Shown here one piece after another: positions 26,675-36,150 of a stretch of DNA of 64,000 nucleotides; the first letter of the stretch is position 1; each line of letters opens with the position of its first letter. A model generated the notes under the pieces. The model ran no database searches and was not told the origin of the DNA. It worked only from the letters and a program-made list of their open reading frames with translations. The stretch covers positions 124,001 through 188,000 of the forward strand of contig JAHBSJ010000008.1 of NCBI GenBank assembly GCA_019639155.1, in the 5' to 3' direction. Source of the stretch: Acidobacteriota bacterium. Its GTDB lineage: Bacteria; Acidobacteriota; Blastocatellia; Pyrinomonadales; Pyrinomonadaceae. The translations under genes and the position numbers were made by a program.

Positions 26675-28399
26675 TCATTCCTGGCCCATCAAGTCAATGT
26701 CGTCAACTGATGCGTATATCGGCACGACCTTAGGCGTAAACCTGAAAAGACGTGAGCGAACGCCGAAAACATATGCCTTGTCCACAGCTACATCCTCGAA
26801 TGTAAAATAGCCGAAAGACGACGTTTGGGCAGTTCGGGTAACACCGTGGCTGTCCACCATTGATACGGTCGCATTTCGCAGTCCTTGACCGGTACTTGTC
26901 ACAACACGCCCGCTCACGGTGACGAGGCTTGGTTGGGCCTGGCAAGTTACTGCAATGCCCGGATCGAACATTCCGTAAACCTCTCTTGGATGAAATGCCC
27001 GTCTGTAAACACGGGCATCATCAATTCTTCCGTCGAAACGAACATTACCGTTATCATCGCCGCTTATTCTCAGGTTTGATGCCGAGTTTGCAACCGATTT
27101 CGGCCCGATCAACTTTGAGCCGACGATGTTTCCGTTCATGAATACCGAGAGGAACTGATTGTCATAAGTACAGACCAAATGTGTCCAGGCATTGAGTGGA
27201 ATTGGTTCCGGCAGATCAACATTGAGTTGATTAAAAGGCCAGGGTTCGCCGGGCGCGTTGAATTGGCAGTAGATCCGAGTGTTCTGCGATGTTACCCCAA
27301 ACTGATAGCCATGATTGCCGGATCCGCCGCCTACCTTTGAGATGATCCCGCCTGTTGGGAGGTCTTGGAGTAGCGATGCAGGGTGTATCCAAGAGCTTAA
27401 AGTAAATGTATCTGTTAGATCGAGACTGGATGAGTCAGAAACCACGACGCTCCCTGCTCCGCTCGCGGTGAAGTTATATGCTTGTCCGAATCTTCCGGGG
27501 GCAAATGTTGTGCTTCCTTCTGCGGTGCCGTTGTTGCCGGCCGGGCTTGAATCGTTGGTGTTGTTCTCGGCCTGATGCCAAAGGACATTTCCATCGCCGG
27601 ACGGCGTGCAGCCAAAGCAGGTGCCCGATGCGCCTGCGTTGTGCAGCGCTGCGATCTCGCCGGCCGAAAGTGCCCTAGCATAGAACTGCAGTTCATCGAT
27701 CTGGCCATGATATCTGAAAGCCGGTACGACCACATTTCGCCCAACCACGACATTTGCATTCGATGCGTCTATCAGTCCCTGAACAGGCGTGTTGGCTACT
27801 TCGTTGCCGTTAAGATACATCCGCATGTTGGATCCGTCAAAAGTTGCGGCAACGTGATACCAAATGTTGAGCGAAAATAAATTTGCGGGTGCGAAAAGCG
27901 TGGTCGGAACTCCGCCGCTCCAAATAATGAACTGCATCGATGCGCTGGGGCCTTCCGGGTTATGCGTCGTCTCGAACGTGTAGCCTCCGACATTTCCGAC
28001 AGTGCGTTTTTGAGCGATCGGGCGCCCATGGCCGAATGACGTCTGCCGTATCCATGCCGCAACCGTGATGATGCCCGCATTCTGATTCGCTGAGTGCGGA
28101 ATGGTGACCTGATCATCAACACCATCGAAGCTGAAAGCCCGTCCCACCATTCCCGTTGAAAACGAGACACCGTTGTCCAGGGTTCCGTGCGCAGTTCCAA
28201 AACCGTCAAGAGCGTTTCCCTCGCTCTTATATTCCGCGAATATATTTGACGGAGTGGCTATACACCCGGCCCCTTCGCTTTGTGCAACGCCGTCACGCGA
28301 TTGCCCTGCGACCCGCAGTATCTCGCCGATGCCGGTAAACTGCAGCAAGGTCAATACAAAGCAGATCGCCATTCCTAAAATATAAAGTGCTCGTTTCAT
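26675..28399 (-). CDS. Secreted LamG-domain protein with carboxypeptidase-regulatory-like C-terminus
   Basis: 574 residues: an N-terminal hydrophobic signal segment (ALYILGMAICFVLTLLQF), LamG-like domain 1 (about 50-260), LamG-like domain 2 (about 265-480, with GRIDDARVYRRAFHPREVYG as its last strand), and a C-terminal carboxypeptidase-regulatory-like module (about 490-574, SGRVVTSTGQGLRNATVSM). The C-terminal module aligns by eye with that of the 1706-residue protein at 7726, down to the final DLMGQE versus DLIGIE, so the two are paralogous at that end. A glycan-binding surface role is inferred from LamG. It is convergent with the giant gene (54-base gap) and divergent from the sigma factor gene. 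Confidence 0.85.
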   Translation of the reverse strand: MKRALYILGMAICFVLTLLQFTGIGEILRVAGQSRDGVAQSEGAGCIATPSNIFAEYKSEGNALDGFGTAHGTLDNGVSFSTGMVGRAFSFDGVDDQVTIPHSANQNAGIITVAAWIRQTSFGHGRPIAQKRTVGNVGGYTFETTHNPEGPSASMQFIIWSGGVPTTLFAPANLFSLNIWYHVAATFDGSNMRMYLNGNEVANTPVQGLIDASNANVVVGRNVVVPAFRYHGQIDELQFYARALSAGEIAALHNAGASGTCFGCTPSGDGNVLWHQAENNTNDSSPAGNNGTAEGSTTFAPGRFGQAYNFTASGAGSVVVSDSSSLDLTDTFTLSSWIHPASLLQDLPTGGIISKVGGGSGNHGYQFGVTSQNTRIYCQFNAPGEPWPFNQLNVDLPEPIPLNAWTHLVCTYDNQFLSVFMNGNIVGSKLIGPKSVANSASNLRISGDDNGNVRFDGRIDDARVYRRAFHPREVYGMFDPGIAVTCQAQPSLVTVSGRVVTSTGQGLRNATVSMVDSHGVTRTAQTSSFGYFTFEDVAVDKAYVFGVRSRLFRFTPKVVPIYASVDDIDLMGQE

Positions 28400-28498
28400 G
28401 TGCCGTAAAAAAGGACAGTATTATGTGCCTCAACATACAAGGCGGAGACCATATGAAAAATGGGTCAAAATGTCGGTCTATATTTTGATAAATGAGGG

Positions 28499-28504
28499 TA
28501 TAAT
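28499..28504 (+). promoter_or_regulatory. Candidate -10 box for the ECF sigma factor gene
   Basis: A perfect TATAAT at 28499-28504, preceded by GAGGG, lies 23 bases before the chosen ATG. No good -35 box is found at 16-18 bases upstream, so this would be a weak or activator-dependent site if real. Confidence 0.35.
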
Positions 28505-28527
28505 TGGGACTATCGAGAGATAGGCCA

Positions 28528-29088
28528 ATGACCTCGCCCGTAGATGTTACGCAAATGCTTCAGGCTATAAACGCCGGAGACAAGAGCGCGCCTGAAAAGC
28601 TGCTGCCGATCGTTTACGACGAGCTTCGCAAGCTGGCACACGGCTATATGAAGAACGAGCGTTCGGATCACACGCTGCAGGCGACGGCGCTTGTTCATGA
28701 GGCTTACATACAGCTGGTCGATTGGCAGAATGTGTCGTGGCAGAATCGGGCGCATTTTTTTGCTGCTGCGGCAAAAATGATGCGAAAGATACTTGTCGAT
28801 CACGCTCGAGAGCGAAATGCACAAAAACGCGGCGGCGGCGTTCGCACTATCGCGCTCGATGATGCGGTCAGCTTTCCGGCACAGCAGAACGTCGATCTCA
28901 TCTTTCTCGATGAGGCACTCGATGAGTTGAGCAAGTTCGATACGGTGCAGGCGCGTATCGTTGAAATGAGATTTTTTGGCGGGCTAACCATCGAAGAGAC
29001 GGCACACGCTCTGGGCGTTTCGGATTCCACGGTGAAGCGTGAGTGGCGCGTCGCGAAGGCATGGCTTTTTGATAAACTGCGAGGCTGA
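28528..29088 (+). CDS. ECF-type RNA polymerase sigma factor (Sig-70_X6 group)
   Basis: A 186-residue sigma factor. Sigma-70 region 2 spans about residues 20-90, with YDELRKLAHGYMKNERSDHT and LVHEAYIQLVDW. Region 4 spans about 120-180 with the helix-turn-helix EMRFFGGLTIEETAHAL and SDSTVKREWRVAKAWL. This fits the group common in Acidobacteriota and Planctomycetota that is encoded next to PknB-like kinases, which probably control it instead of a membrane anti-sigma factor. The ATG at 28528 gives the family start (MTSPVDVTQ); an earlier TTG at 28504 is less likely. The kinase begins six bases after the stop, so the pair is one operon. Confidence 0.92.
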   Translation: MTSPVDVTQMLQAINAGDKSAPEKLLPIVYDELRKLAHGYMKNERSDHTLQATALVHEAYIQLVDWQNVSWQNRAHFFAAAAKMMRKILVDHARERNAQKRGGGVRTIALDDAVSFPAQQNVDLIFLDEALDELSKFDTVQARIVEMRFFGGLTIEETAHALGVSDSTVKREWRVAKAWLFDKLRG

Positions 29089-29093
29089 CCGCG

Positions 29094-31457
29094 ATGGATG
29101 CCGAAAGATGGATACGCATCAAAGAAGTATTCGCCGAAGTAGCTGACCTTCCCAAAAATGAAAGAGCGGCGAGGACGGCGGAACTTTGCAGCGGCGATGC
29201 ATCGATGGTTGCAAGCGTTGAGTCGCTTCTCTCTTCTGATGATAAGGTCAAAGATTTCATAGAACAACCGGCTTTTTCCGTCGCCGGATCATTACCGACG
29301 GCCTCTAATGCGGCGATCGGCAGGCATATCGGCCATTATCGCATTGTTAAAGAGATCGGCCGCGGCGGAATGGGAACCGTCTTCCTGGGTGAAAGGGACG
29401 ATGGCGAATTTCATCAACGGGCGGCGATAAAGGTCGTCAGCAGCCCGTTCCTCGGGGCTGACAACCTCACACGCTTTCGACAGGAAAGGCAGATACTTGC
29501 CGGTTTGAATCATCCGAACATCGCAAGACTTCTGGACGGCGGTGTGACAGATGACGGACTTCCCTTCCTGGTTATGGAATACGTCGAAGGCGAACCGGTT
29601 ATCTCATATGCGGATAATCGAAATTTGCCGGTCGATCGGAAACTCAAGATGTTCCTGAAGATCTGCCGTGCAGTTGCCCATGCTCATCAGAATCTGATCA
29701 TTCATCGCGACATCAAGCCCTCGAATATCATTGTTACGAATGACGGTGAACCGAAACTTCTTGATTTTGGCCTTGCAAAGATGCTCGACATTGAGAGCAA
29801 TGAGATAACCGCGACAAATTACAGGGCGCTGACACCCGCATACGCGTCGCCGGAACAATTGCGGGGCGAACCGGTGAACGTGGCGTCCGACATTTATTCG
29901 CTCGGCATCGTGTTCTATGAGTTTATGACCGGCTTTCGTCCGTTCGAGATCGAGAGTGCGTCGTTTGAACGAATGATCGAGATGGCATCGAGCAGTGTGC
30001 CGGAACGGCCGAGTTCGAGGCTTATCCGCACGGTTTCCGGTGAAATGCCCGTGGGTGACCGGAAACTTTTCGAAAAGACATGCGGATCGATCAAAGGCGA
30101 CGTTGACAACATCATCCTAAAGGCGATGCGGAGCGAGCCCGAACACCGCTACAGTTCTGTCGAACAAATGGCCGGAGATATCGAACGCCACCTCGACGGA
30201 ATGCCGATCATCGCTTCGGAACCGACGTTTCGTTATCGTGCCTCGAAATTTTTCAGACGTAACCGTGCCGCGGTGCTTGGTGCGGCGGTCGTTGCGACAG
30301 TACTTTTGTTGGGCGTTGTTGCGACTATCTGGCAGGCAAGGCTTGCAGCCGCCGAACGCGATCAGGCACGTCGTGAAAAAGAAAAGACCGAACAACTGAA
30401 CGTATTTCTTCAGAGCATTCTCTCGGCAGCGTCGCCGTCTCAAAAAGGAAAGGACGCACGGGTTGTAGAGGTAATGGACGATGCCGCCGACCGCGTAGAT
30501 CGAGAACTTGATGGTCAACCCGAATTGAAATACAAGGCATTGACGACCATCGGCAACACCTATAATGACCTTGGATTGCCTGATAAGGCTGAGTCGGTTT
30601 TCCGTTCTGCCTCGAATATATTGAATACCAATCCCGCCGCCGGTTTGGCCGACATTGCTGACATTAAAGCTCTACTCGCTACCAGCCTGATATCGCAGTA
30701 TCAATTCGACGAAGCCGCCGATCTGATCACGGATGCCATACGAATAGAAAGGTCTTTGGGTGAAGGCCGCCTAGCGAAGCTGTCCCGAGCGCTCTTTATC
30801 CTCGGTGAATTGAATGTTCGCAGATCGAATTTCAGCGAGGCGGGAATTTCATTGTCAGAATCCATTTCGCTTTGCGATGCCATACAGCCGATGGCGGCCG
30901 AATGCGCGTATTACCGGCTATCGCTCGGACGTGCCGAGCGGTTTGCGGGGCGAAATGACAGGGCTGAGGATATTTTCCGAGAGGCCTTGGCTCTCTTGTC
31001 GGCAGCACCGGAAAAGAACGCGGCTCAGATCGCCGATGTTCGGTTGAATTTGGGCGATATTCTCATTAAAAAACGCGATCATTATCAGGCATTGGAATGC
31101 CTTTTGCAGGCCGATGCCTTTTATCGAGAGAAACTCGGGGATTCCATTAACCTAGCGATATCTGAATATTATCTCGGCAGGACGCATTACGAATTGAGGA
31201 ACTATAAGAATGCCTATGATTATTCCAGGTCTTCGGCGGAAATGGCGAAAAGATTGAATTGGACCGCCAACGGTAATTACGTTGGTTCGTTGGTCCTGGC
31301 CGGGCGTTCACTTGCGAAGTTGGGTAAAGCAGACGAAGCTATTAAATATTATCGCGATGCGGTTTCGATGGCGGATCGTCATCTGCAGCCTACGGATCCG
31401 AAAGCTGTTGAGGCTCGAAACACCCTTGACGAGATCCTCGCATCAAAGAACAAGTAG
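29094..31457 (+). CDS. Membrane Ser/Thr protein kinase (PknB type) with C-terminal TPR-like sensor region
   Basis: 787 residues. The kinase domain is at about 79-380: glycine loop GRGGMGTVFLGERDD, lysine in AAIKVV, catalytic HRDIKPSNII, metal-binding DFGLAKML, and activation-segment end TPAYASPEQLRG. All catalytic residues are present, so it should be active. One membrane helix (AAVLGAAVVATVLLLGVVATIW) lies near residues 393-414, followed by a short coiled region and TPR-like helical repeats (about 470-780). The N-terminal MDAERWIRIKEVFAEV helix is typical of kinases paired with this sigma group. It is co-transcribed with the upstream sigma factor. By analogy the outer repeats sense a partner and the kinase acts on the sigma factor; that is inference. 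Confidence 0.93.
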   Translation: MDAERWIRIKEVFAEVADLPKNERAARTAELCSGDASMVASVESLLSSDDKVKDFIEQPAFSVAGSLPTASNAAIGRHIGHYRIVKEIGRGGMGTVFLGERDDGEFHQRAAIKVVSSPFLGADNLTRFRQERQILAGLNHPNIARLLDGGVTDDGLPFLVMEYVEGEPVISYADNRNLPVDRKLKMFLKICRAVAHAHQNLIIHRDIKPSNIIVTNDGEPKLLDFGLAKMLDIESNEITATNYRALTPAYASPEQLRGEPVNVASDIYSLGIVFYEFMTGFRPFEIESASFERMIEMASSSVPERPSSRLIRTVSGEMPVGDRKLFEKTCGSIKGDVDNIILKAMRSEPEHRYSSVEQMAGDIERHLDGMPIIASEPTFRYRASKFFRRNRAAVLGAAVVATVLLLGVVATIWQARLAAAERDQARREKEKTEQLNVFLQSILSAASPSQKGKDARVVEVMDDAADRVDRELDGQPELKYKALTTIGNTYNDLGLPDKAESVFRSASNILNTNPAAGLADIADIKALLATSLISQYQFDEAADLITDAIRIERSLGEGRLAKLSRALFILGELNVRRSNFSEAGISLSESISLCDAIQPMAAECAYYRLSLGRAERFAGRNDRAEDIFREALALLSAAPEKNAAQIADVRLNLGDILIKKRDHYQALECLLQADAFYREKLGDSINLAISEYYLGRTHYELRNYKNAYDYSRSSAEMAKRLNWTANGNYVGSLVLAGRSLAKLGKADEAIKYYRDAVSMADRHLQPTDPKAVEARNTLDEILASKNK

Positions 31458-31489
31458 ATCGGTTAGACCGTGGCCATATCGGCTATCTA

Positions 31490-32527
31490 GTGCGAATACT
31501 CTTTATCAAGCTCAGTTCGATCGGCGACATCGTACACACTTTGCCTGCGCTTGCGGCGGTTCGGCGCCATATGCCGAATACGCATATCGCGTGGGCCGTG
31601 GATTCGCGATATGCGGAGATACTTCGCGGGAATGAGCTTATCGACGATCTGATCGAGCTCGACACTCGTTCGCTGTCGGGCGGGAAACGTATCGAAGGCA
31701 TTCTGCTCGACGTCACCTCACAGCTGAACCGCGTCCGCAAGGCAAAATTCGACGTGACGCTCGACTTTCAGGGACTCTGGAAATCAGCATTCGTCGGTAA
31801 ATTCTCCGGTGCGAAGGAGCGTTGGGGTTTCAATAAGGAAACTCTGAGGGAACCATCCAGTCGAATGCTTTTGACGCATACAGCAACGGTCGATGAAGGC
31901 ATTCATGTCATTCGGAAAAATCTGGCGCTTGCAGGACAGGCTCTCAAATTCGACGCGGCAGACGAGGTGCCGTTATTTCCGATATTCACTACACAGGAAA
32001 ACGTCGCCGAAGCCGAGGCGATAGCTGAGAAGGCTGGCGAAAGGTTTGCGATCATTAATCCCGGCGGCGGCTGGGTCACAAAATTGTGGCCGGCTGAGAA
32101 TTTCGGTGCACTTGCGGCCATGCTGCGGTCTGAACTGGGAATTGCCTCGGTCATTACATCCGGTCCGAGTGACGCTGAGCTCGCACAGCGTGCGGCTGCT
32201 GCTGACACCACAAGAACCGCGATCATCGCCGAGCCGAGTCTGAAGGCACTTTACGAACTCGCAAAAAGAGCGTCAGTTTACATCGGCGGCGATACGGGGC
32301 CGACGCATATCGCAGCGTCGGCGAATGCACCCATCGTAGGGCTTTTCGGACCGACCGAATGGTGGCGGAACGGAACGCTGAACGAAAATGACATCTGCGT
32401 CGAACGCAACGACATCGGCTGTCGTGTAAACTGTCATCGTCGTACCTGCGACAAATGGATATGCATGGATATCAGCGTTGAGACAGTTTTCGAAGCAGTA
32501 AGGCAGAGGCTGGCCGCCGATGAGTAA
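31490..32527 (+). CDS. Glycosyltransferase family 9 (heptosyltransferase-like)
   Basis: A 345-residue GT-B enzyme. The N-terminus RILFIKLSSIGDIVHTLPAL is the classic start of ADP-heptose:LPS heptosyltransferases. The donor-site region reads YIGGDTGPTHIAASANAPIV followed by GLFGPTEWWRNG. Several cysteines (VERNDIGCRVNCHRRTCDKW) near the C-terminus match the usual C-x-x-C-x4-C pattern of the family. It starts at GTG 31490 with no clear Shine-Dalgarno sequence. It overlaps the ICMT-like gene by eight bases and the DUF3108 gene follows, forming a three-gene envelope operon. Whether the acceptor is LPS core or another glycan cannot be told. Confidence 0.88.
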   Translation: MRILFIKLSSIGDIVHTLPALAAVRRHMPNTHIAWAVDSRYAEILRGNELIDDLIELDTRSLSGGKRIEGILLDVTSQLNRVRKAKFDVTLDFQGLWKSAFVGKFSGAKERWGFNKETLREPSSRMLLTHTATVDEGIHVIRKNLALAGQALKFDAADEVPLFPIFTTQENVAEAEAIAEKAGERFAIINPGGGWVTKLWPAENFGALAAMLRSELGIASVITSGPSDAELAQRAAAADTTRTAIIAEPSLKALYELAKRASVYIGGDTGPTHIAASANAPIVGLFGPTEWWRNGTLNENDICVERNDIGCRVNCHRRTCDKWICMDISVETVFEAVRQRLAADE

Positions 32528-33062
32528 ACGAATGCTCCAACGCGTGCGTGTGCCGCTCGGTTTTGTGTTCGCGGCCGTCTTTCTTTATTTTGCAAAGCCG
32601 ACGGTAATGACGCTGGTGATCGGTTCTGCCGTCGCCGTCGTTGGTCTCGCGATCAGGGCCTGGTCATCGGGGCATATTCGAAAAGCAAAGGTTTTGGCCG
32701 TTTCAGGGCCGTACGCATTTACCCGCAATCCGCTCTATGTCGGCAGCCTGATAATGGGCGTAGGGTTTACAGTGGCCGCGGGTGTTTGGTGGCTGACGCT
32801 GCTGTTCGCAGTTCTCTTCATCGGCATCTATTTGCCCGTAATACGCGTCGAAGCAGAGGACATGCTGAGGATCTTTGGCGATGAATACGAGGAATACGCC
32901 GATAATGTCCCGATGTTGATTCCGCGAATAACGCCGTGGAAAAGTTCTGATGTCGGATTCGATTTTCAGCTATACTTTCAATATCGCGAGTACCGGGCTG
33001 CCCTCGGCGTTGCGGGTGCGATCGCCATCCTTGCCGTAAAAGCTTTGGTTTGGCCCCAGTGA
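32520..33062 (+). CDS. Isoprenylcysteine carboxyl methyltransferase-like membrane protein
   Basis: A 180-residue membrane protein with four to five helices. The conserved segment SGPYAFTRNPLYVGSLIMG near residues 61-79 and the C-terminal RVEAEDMLRIFGDEYEEY are the two halves of the SAM-binding site of the ICMT/PEMT superfamily. Bacterial members methylate small or lipid substrates and rarely a prenyl-cysteine; the substrate here is unknown. Eight-base overlap with the GT9 gene and a four-base gap to the DUF3108 gene indicate one operon. Confidence 0.8.
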   Translation: MSKRMLQRVRVPLGFVFAAVFLYFAKPTVMTLVIGSAVAVVGLAIRAWSSGHIRKAKVLAVSGPYAFTRNPLYVGSLIMGVGFTVAAGVWWLTLLFAVLFIGIYLPVIRVEAEDMLRIFGDEYEEYADNVPMLIPRITPWKSSDVGFDFQLYFQYREYRAALGVAGAIAILAVKALVWPQ

Positions 33063-33066
33063 ATTG

Positions 33067-33870
33067 ATGAGACGAAGTATCTCAACAGCATTCGTTCTTT
33101 TTGTTTTGCTGCTTTTCGGCGGCATTGTTTCTGCACAGCCGAAGCAGACAGCGCCGATGTCGCCGGCACAGCGATTTGCGGGCGAAAAGCTTGTTTACGA
33201 GGGCAAGGTCAGCCGGTTGAAGATCAGCATCTCGGTCGCCGAATTGACCTTTTCATCAAGAACGAACGAACAAGGCGAACTGATCATTCAAACCGAAGCT
33301 GTTTCAAAGGGCACATTGCTGAGGCTTTTCCGCTTCAGTTTTCTCCAGCAGTATGAATCGTTCGTGGACCCGGATTTTCGCATAACACGCACCTTGAAAC
33401 ATGACGTCCAAAAACAGCGCGTTCGTGACAGCGAGGCAGTGTTTGACTATAACGACCTAAAGGTAACCTACGTCGAAACCGACCCCAAAACACCAACACG
33501 TCCGCCGCGGCGAATTGCAAGCGAGATACCCGCTAAGATGAACGACATGGTCTCGGCCATCTATTTTCTTCGAGCACAGGAGATAAAGGTAGGAATGCGT
33601 TTTGACGTTCCGGTCAGTGATTCGGGCCTTGTTTACAACGTCCCCGTGGTTGTGGCGGCACGGGAAAGGCAAAAAACGGCGATCGGGGAGAAATGGTGTT
33701 TCCGTATCGAGCCGGAAATATTCGGCAAGGATCGGCTTATCGAGCAAAAAGGCAAAATGACCCTTTGGCTTGCCGACGATGCCTTTTTGACGCCCGTCCG
33801 ATCTGTTATTAACTCAGAGCTCGGAAAGATCGAGGTCAAGATCAGATCAGCAATGCCGCCAAGCCGATAG
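33067..33870 (+). CDS. DUF3108 exported protein
   Basis: About 267 residues with a signal peptide (FVLFVLLLFGGIVSAQP). The mature part starts GEKLVYEGKVSRLKISISVAEL, the DUF3108 signature in which a beta sandwich opens with LxYxxxWxGxxxG-like residues, and ends with WLADDAFLTPVRSVIN. Members are periplasmic and of unknown role, often near lipid or LPS genes. The ATG at 33067 is preferred over the overlapping TTG at 33064. It is the last gene of the GT9 operon; the convergent serS stop is only two bases away. Confidence 0.8.
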   Translation: MRRSISTAFVLFVLLLFGGIVSAQPKQTAPMSPAQRFAGEKLVYEGKVSRLKISISVAELTFSSRTNEQGELIIQTEAVSKGTLLRLFRFSFLQQYESFVDPDFRITRTLKHDVQKQRVRDSEAVFDYNDLKVTYVETDPKTPTRPPRRIASEIPAKMNDMVSAIYFLRAQEIKVGMRFDVPVSDSGLVYNVPVVVAARERQKTAIGEKWCFRIEPEIFGKDRLIEQKGKMTLWLADDAFLTPVRSVINSELGKIEVKIRSAMPPSR

Positions 33871-33872
33871 GC

Positions 33873-35159
33873 CTATTTTTCTATTTTTGTAAGGCCGTTC
33901 ATGAAGGACCGCAACGCTTCAGGTATCGTCACGCTCCCGTCCGCCTCCTGATAATTCTCCAATATTGCGATCCACGTCCTGCCGACAGCAAGCCCGCTGC
34001 CGTTCAGCGTGTGGACATATTCGGGTTTTGCTCCCCCGGCGCGCCGAAATCTCGTGTTCATTCGCCTTGCTTGGAAATCACCGCAGTTCGAACAGCTTGA
34101 TATCTCACGATAAGTGTTCTGCGACGGCACCCAAACTTCGATGTCGTAGGTTTTTCGCGCGCCAAAACCCATATCGCCGGTCGAAAGAACGATCGTCCGA
34201 TAGGGAAGTTCGAGCAATTGAAGTATCTTTTCCGCGTTGGCGGTAAGCTTCTCGTGTTCTTCTTCTGAGGTCTCAGGTGTGCAGATCTTGACCAGTTCGA
34301 CCTTTTCAAACTGATGCTGACGAATTAGCCCGCGAGTGTCGCGGCCGTAGCTGCCGGCTTCGGACCTGAAACACGGCGTGTAGGCGGTGTAGTATTTCGG
34401 CAATTCCGATACATCGAGGATCTCGTCCGCGTGGTAATTCGTCACTGGAACCTCGGCGGTCGGGATCAGCGCAAATCCGCGTTCGTCGGTCGTATGAAAG
34501 AGGTCCTCTTCAAACTTCGGCAGCTGGTTCGTGCCAAAAAGCGACTTTCGGTTAACGAGAAACGGCGGAAGCGTCTCGGTATATCCATGCTGTTCGGTGT
34601 GGACCGCGAGCATGAAGTTTACAAGAGCACGCTCTAAACGGGCGCCTTTGCCGTTCAATATCGCAAACCGCGAACCGGCGATCTTCGATGCGCGTTCCAG
34701 ATCCAAAATGCCAAGGTCCGTGCCGATATCGACATGGTCTCTTACCTCGAAGTCGAATTCACGCGGCGTGCCGATGCGGCGAATTTCCAAATTCGCAGAT
34801 TCATCTGCACCCACGGGAACGTCCGACGCAGGCAAATTCGGCAGGCCGGCAAGCAGGTCGTTCATCGCGGAAACCGCGTCATCACGGCGTTTTTCCAGTT
34901 CTGCCTGACGTTCTTTCAATTGCGCGACCTCGGCTTTCAGTTTGTCGGCGGCTTCGCGGTCGCCTGACTTCATCAAGTCGCCGATCTCTTTGCTCGCCGC
35001 GTTGCGTTTTTGGTTGACAGCATCGGCTTCGCCTATAACGGCTCTCCGTTCAGCATCCAACTCCGAAAAACGGTCGAGCGAGTCCACCGGGAAATTACGG
35101 GTTCCCAGGGCCGCTCTGACGTCTTCCAGATTCTCTCTGACAAAATTGATATCTAACAT
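33873..35159 (-). CDS. serS: Seryl-tRNA synthetase
   Basis: A class II aminoacyl-tRNA synthetase of 428 residues, charging tRNA-Ser. The N-terminal long coiled-coil arm (about 30-105, [19 protein letters not shown] onward) contacts the tRNA extra arm. The catalytic core shows motif 2 in [18 protein letters not shown] and motif 3 in [18 protein letters not shown]. The [10 protein letters not shown] and [13 protein letters not shown] segments are typical of bacterial SerRS. Length and gene structure are normal. It is transcribed alone, convergent with the GT9 operon and divergent from galU. Confidence 0.97.
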   Translation of the reverse strand: MLDINFVRENLEDVRAALGTRNFPVDSLDRFSELDAERRAVIGEADAVNQKRNAASKEIGDLMKSGDREAADKLKAEVAQLKERQAELEKRRDDAVSAMNDLLAGLPNLPASDVPVGADESANLEIRRIGTPREFDFEVRDHVDIGTDLGILDLERASKIAGSRFAILNGKGARLERALVNFMLAVHTEQHGYTETLPPFLVNRKSLFGTNQLPKFEEDLFHTTDERGFALIPTAEVPVTNYHADEILDVSELPKYYTAYTPCFRSEAGSYGRDTRGLIRQHQFEKVELVKICTPETSEEEHEKLTANAEKILQLLELPYRTIVLSTGDMGFGARKTYDIEVWVPSQNTYREISSCSNCGDFQARRMNTRFRRAGGAKPEYVHTLNGSGLAVGRTWIAILENYQEADGSVTIPEALRSFMNGLTKIEK

Positions 35160-35280
35160 CTCAAAATGTATCTACAATGTAATTACAGCTAATAGGTTGT
35201 TAAGATCACATCAATAACCTAAAATCTTCATCGGCTCACATGGACGACGGGCCGAATGCGTCGAATTTATCAAAATTGAT

Positions 35281-36150
35281 ATGGCAAAGAAAATTCGCAA
35301 GGCAGTTTTCCCCGCAGCAGGTCTGGGCACTCGCTTTCTGCCCGCTACGAAAGCCTCACCGAAAGAAATGCTTCCGCTCGTGGACAAACCGCTCATTCAA
35401 TATGCGGTCGAGGAATCGGTGGCGAGCGGTATCTCGTCGGTTTTGATAATTACGGGCCGCGACAAAACGGCAATAGAGAATCATTTTGATATCTCGTTCG
35501 AGATGGAAAGCCTCTTGAAGAAGAAAGGAAAGGACGATCTGCTGGACGAGGTTCGGCAGATCTCCAACCTCGCTAGGATCAGCTACACGCGGCAAAAGGA
35601 AGCGTTGGGTTTGGGCCACGCGATATTGCAAGCCGAAGATTACGTCGGCGACGAGCCTTTTGCGGCACTGCTCGCGGACGACGTTGTCGATGCCGAAATT
35701 CCCGCTCTCCGGCAGATGATCGACGTTTACGAACGTTTCGACGCGCCGGTGATCGCGACCATGCAGGTCGAAGGCGAGGCGATCTCGCGCTTTGGTGTCA
35801 TCGACGCCGAAGAGGTAGAACCGAACGTTTACAAGATCAACGACATGGTCGAAAAGCCGCCCTTTGCCGAGGCTCCGTCAGACCTGGCGATCATCGGCCG
35901 CTACATTTTCACACCCGACATTTTCGACGCCATCAAGGAAACAAAACCCGGAGCCGGCGGTGAGATCCAGATCACCGACGCAATGCGTATTTTGATGCAG
36001 AAGCGGCCATTTTATGCGGTCAAGCTGCAAGGCCGCCGCCACGATGCCGGCGACAAGCTCGGCTTCCTGATCGCAACAGTGGAGTATGCATTAAAACGTG
36101 ATGACCTCGGGCCGGAATTCCGAGAGTATTTGGAAAGCCTTTCTTTCTAG
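35281..36150 (+). CDS. galU: UTP-glucose-1-phosphate uridylyltransferase
   Basis: A 289-residue nucleotidyltransferase that makes UDP-glucose for envelope and storage polysaccharides. The nucleotide-binding start is FPAAGLGTRFLPATKASPKEM. YTRQKEALGLGHAI is the sugar-phosphate loop, and LLADDVVDAE carries the metal-binding aspartate. The segment GAGGEIQITDAM closes the active site. Length is normal for GalU. The ATG at 35281 has no strong Shine-Dalgarno sequence. The gene ends in a CTAG shared with the convergent transporter, both using TAG stops that interlock by four bases. Confidence 0.94.
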   Translation: MAKKIRKAVFPAAGLGTRFLPATKASPKEMLPLVDKPLIQYAVEESVASGISSVLIITGRDKTAIENHFDISFEMESLLKKKGKDDLLDEVRQISNLARISYTRQKEALGLGHAILQAEDYVGDEPFAALLADDVVDAEIPALRQMIDVYERFDAPVIATMQVEGEAISRFGVIDAEEVEPNVYKINDMVEKPPFAEAPSDLAIIGRYIFTPDIFDAIKETKPGAGGEIQITDAMRILMQKRPFYAVKLQGRRHDAGDKLGFLIATVEYALKRDDLGPEFREYLESLSF

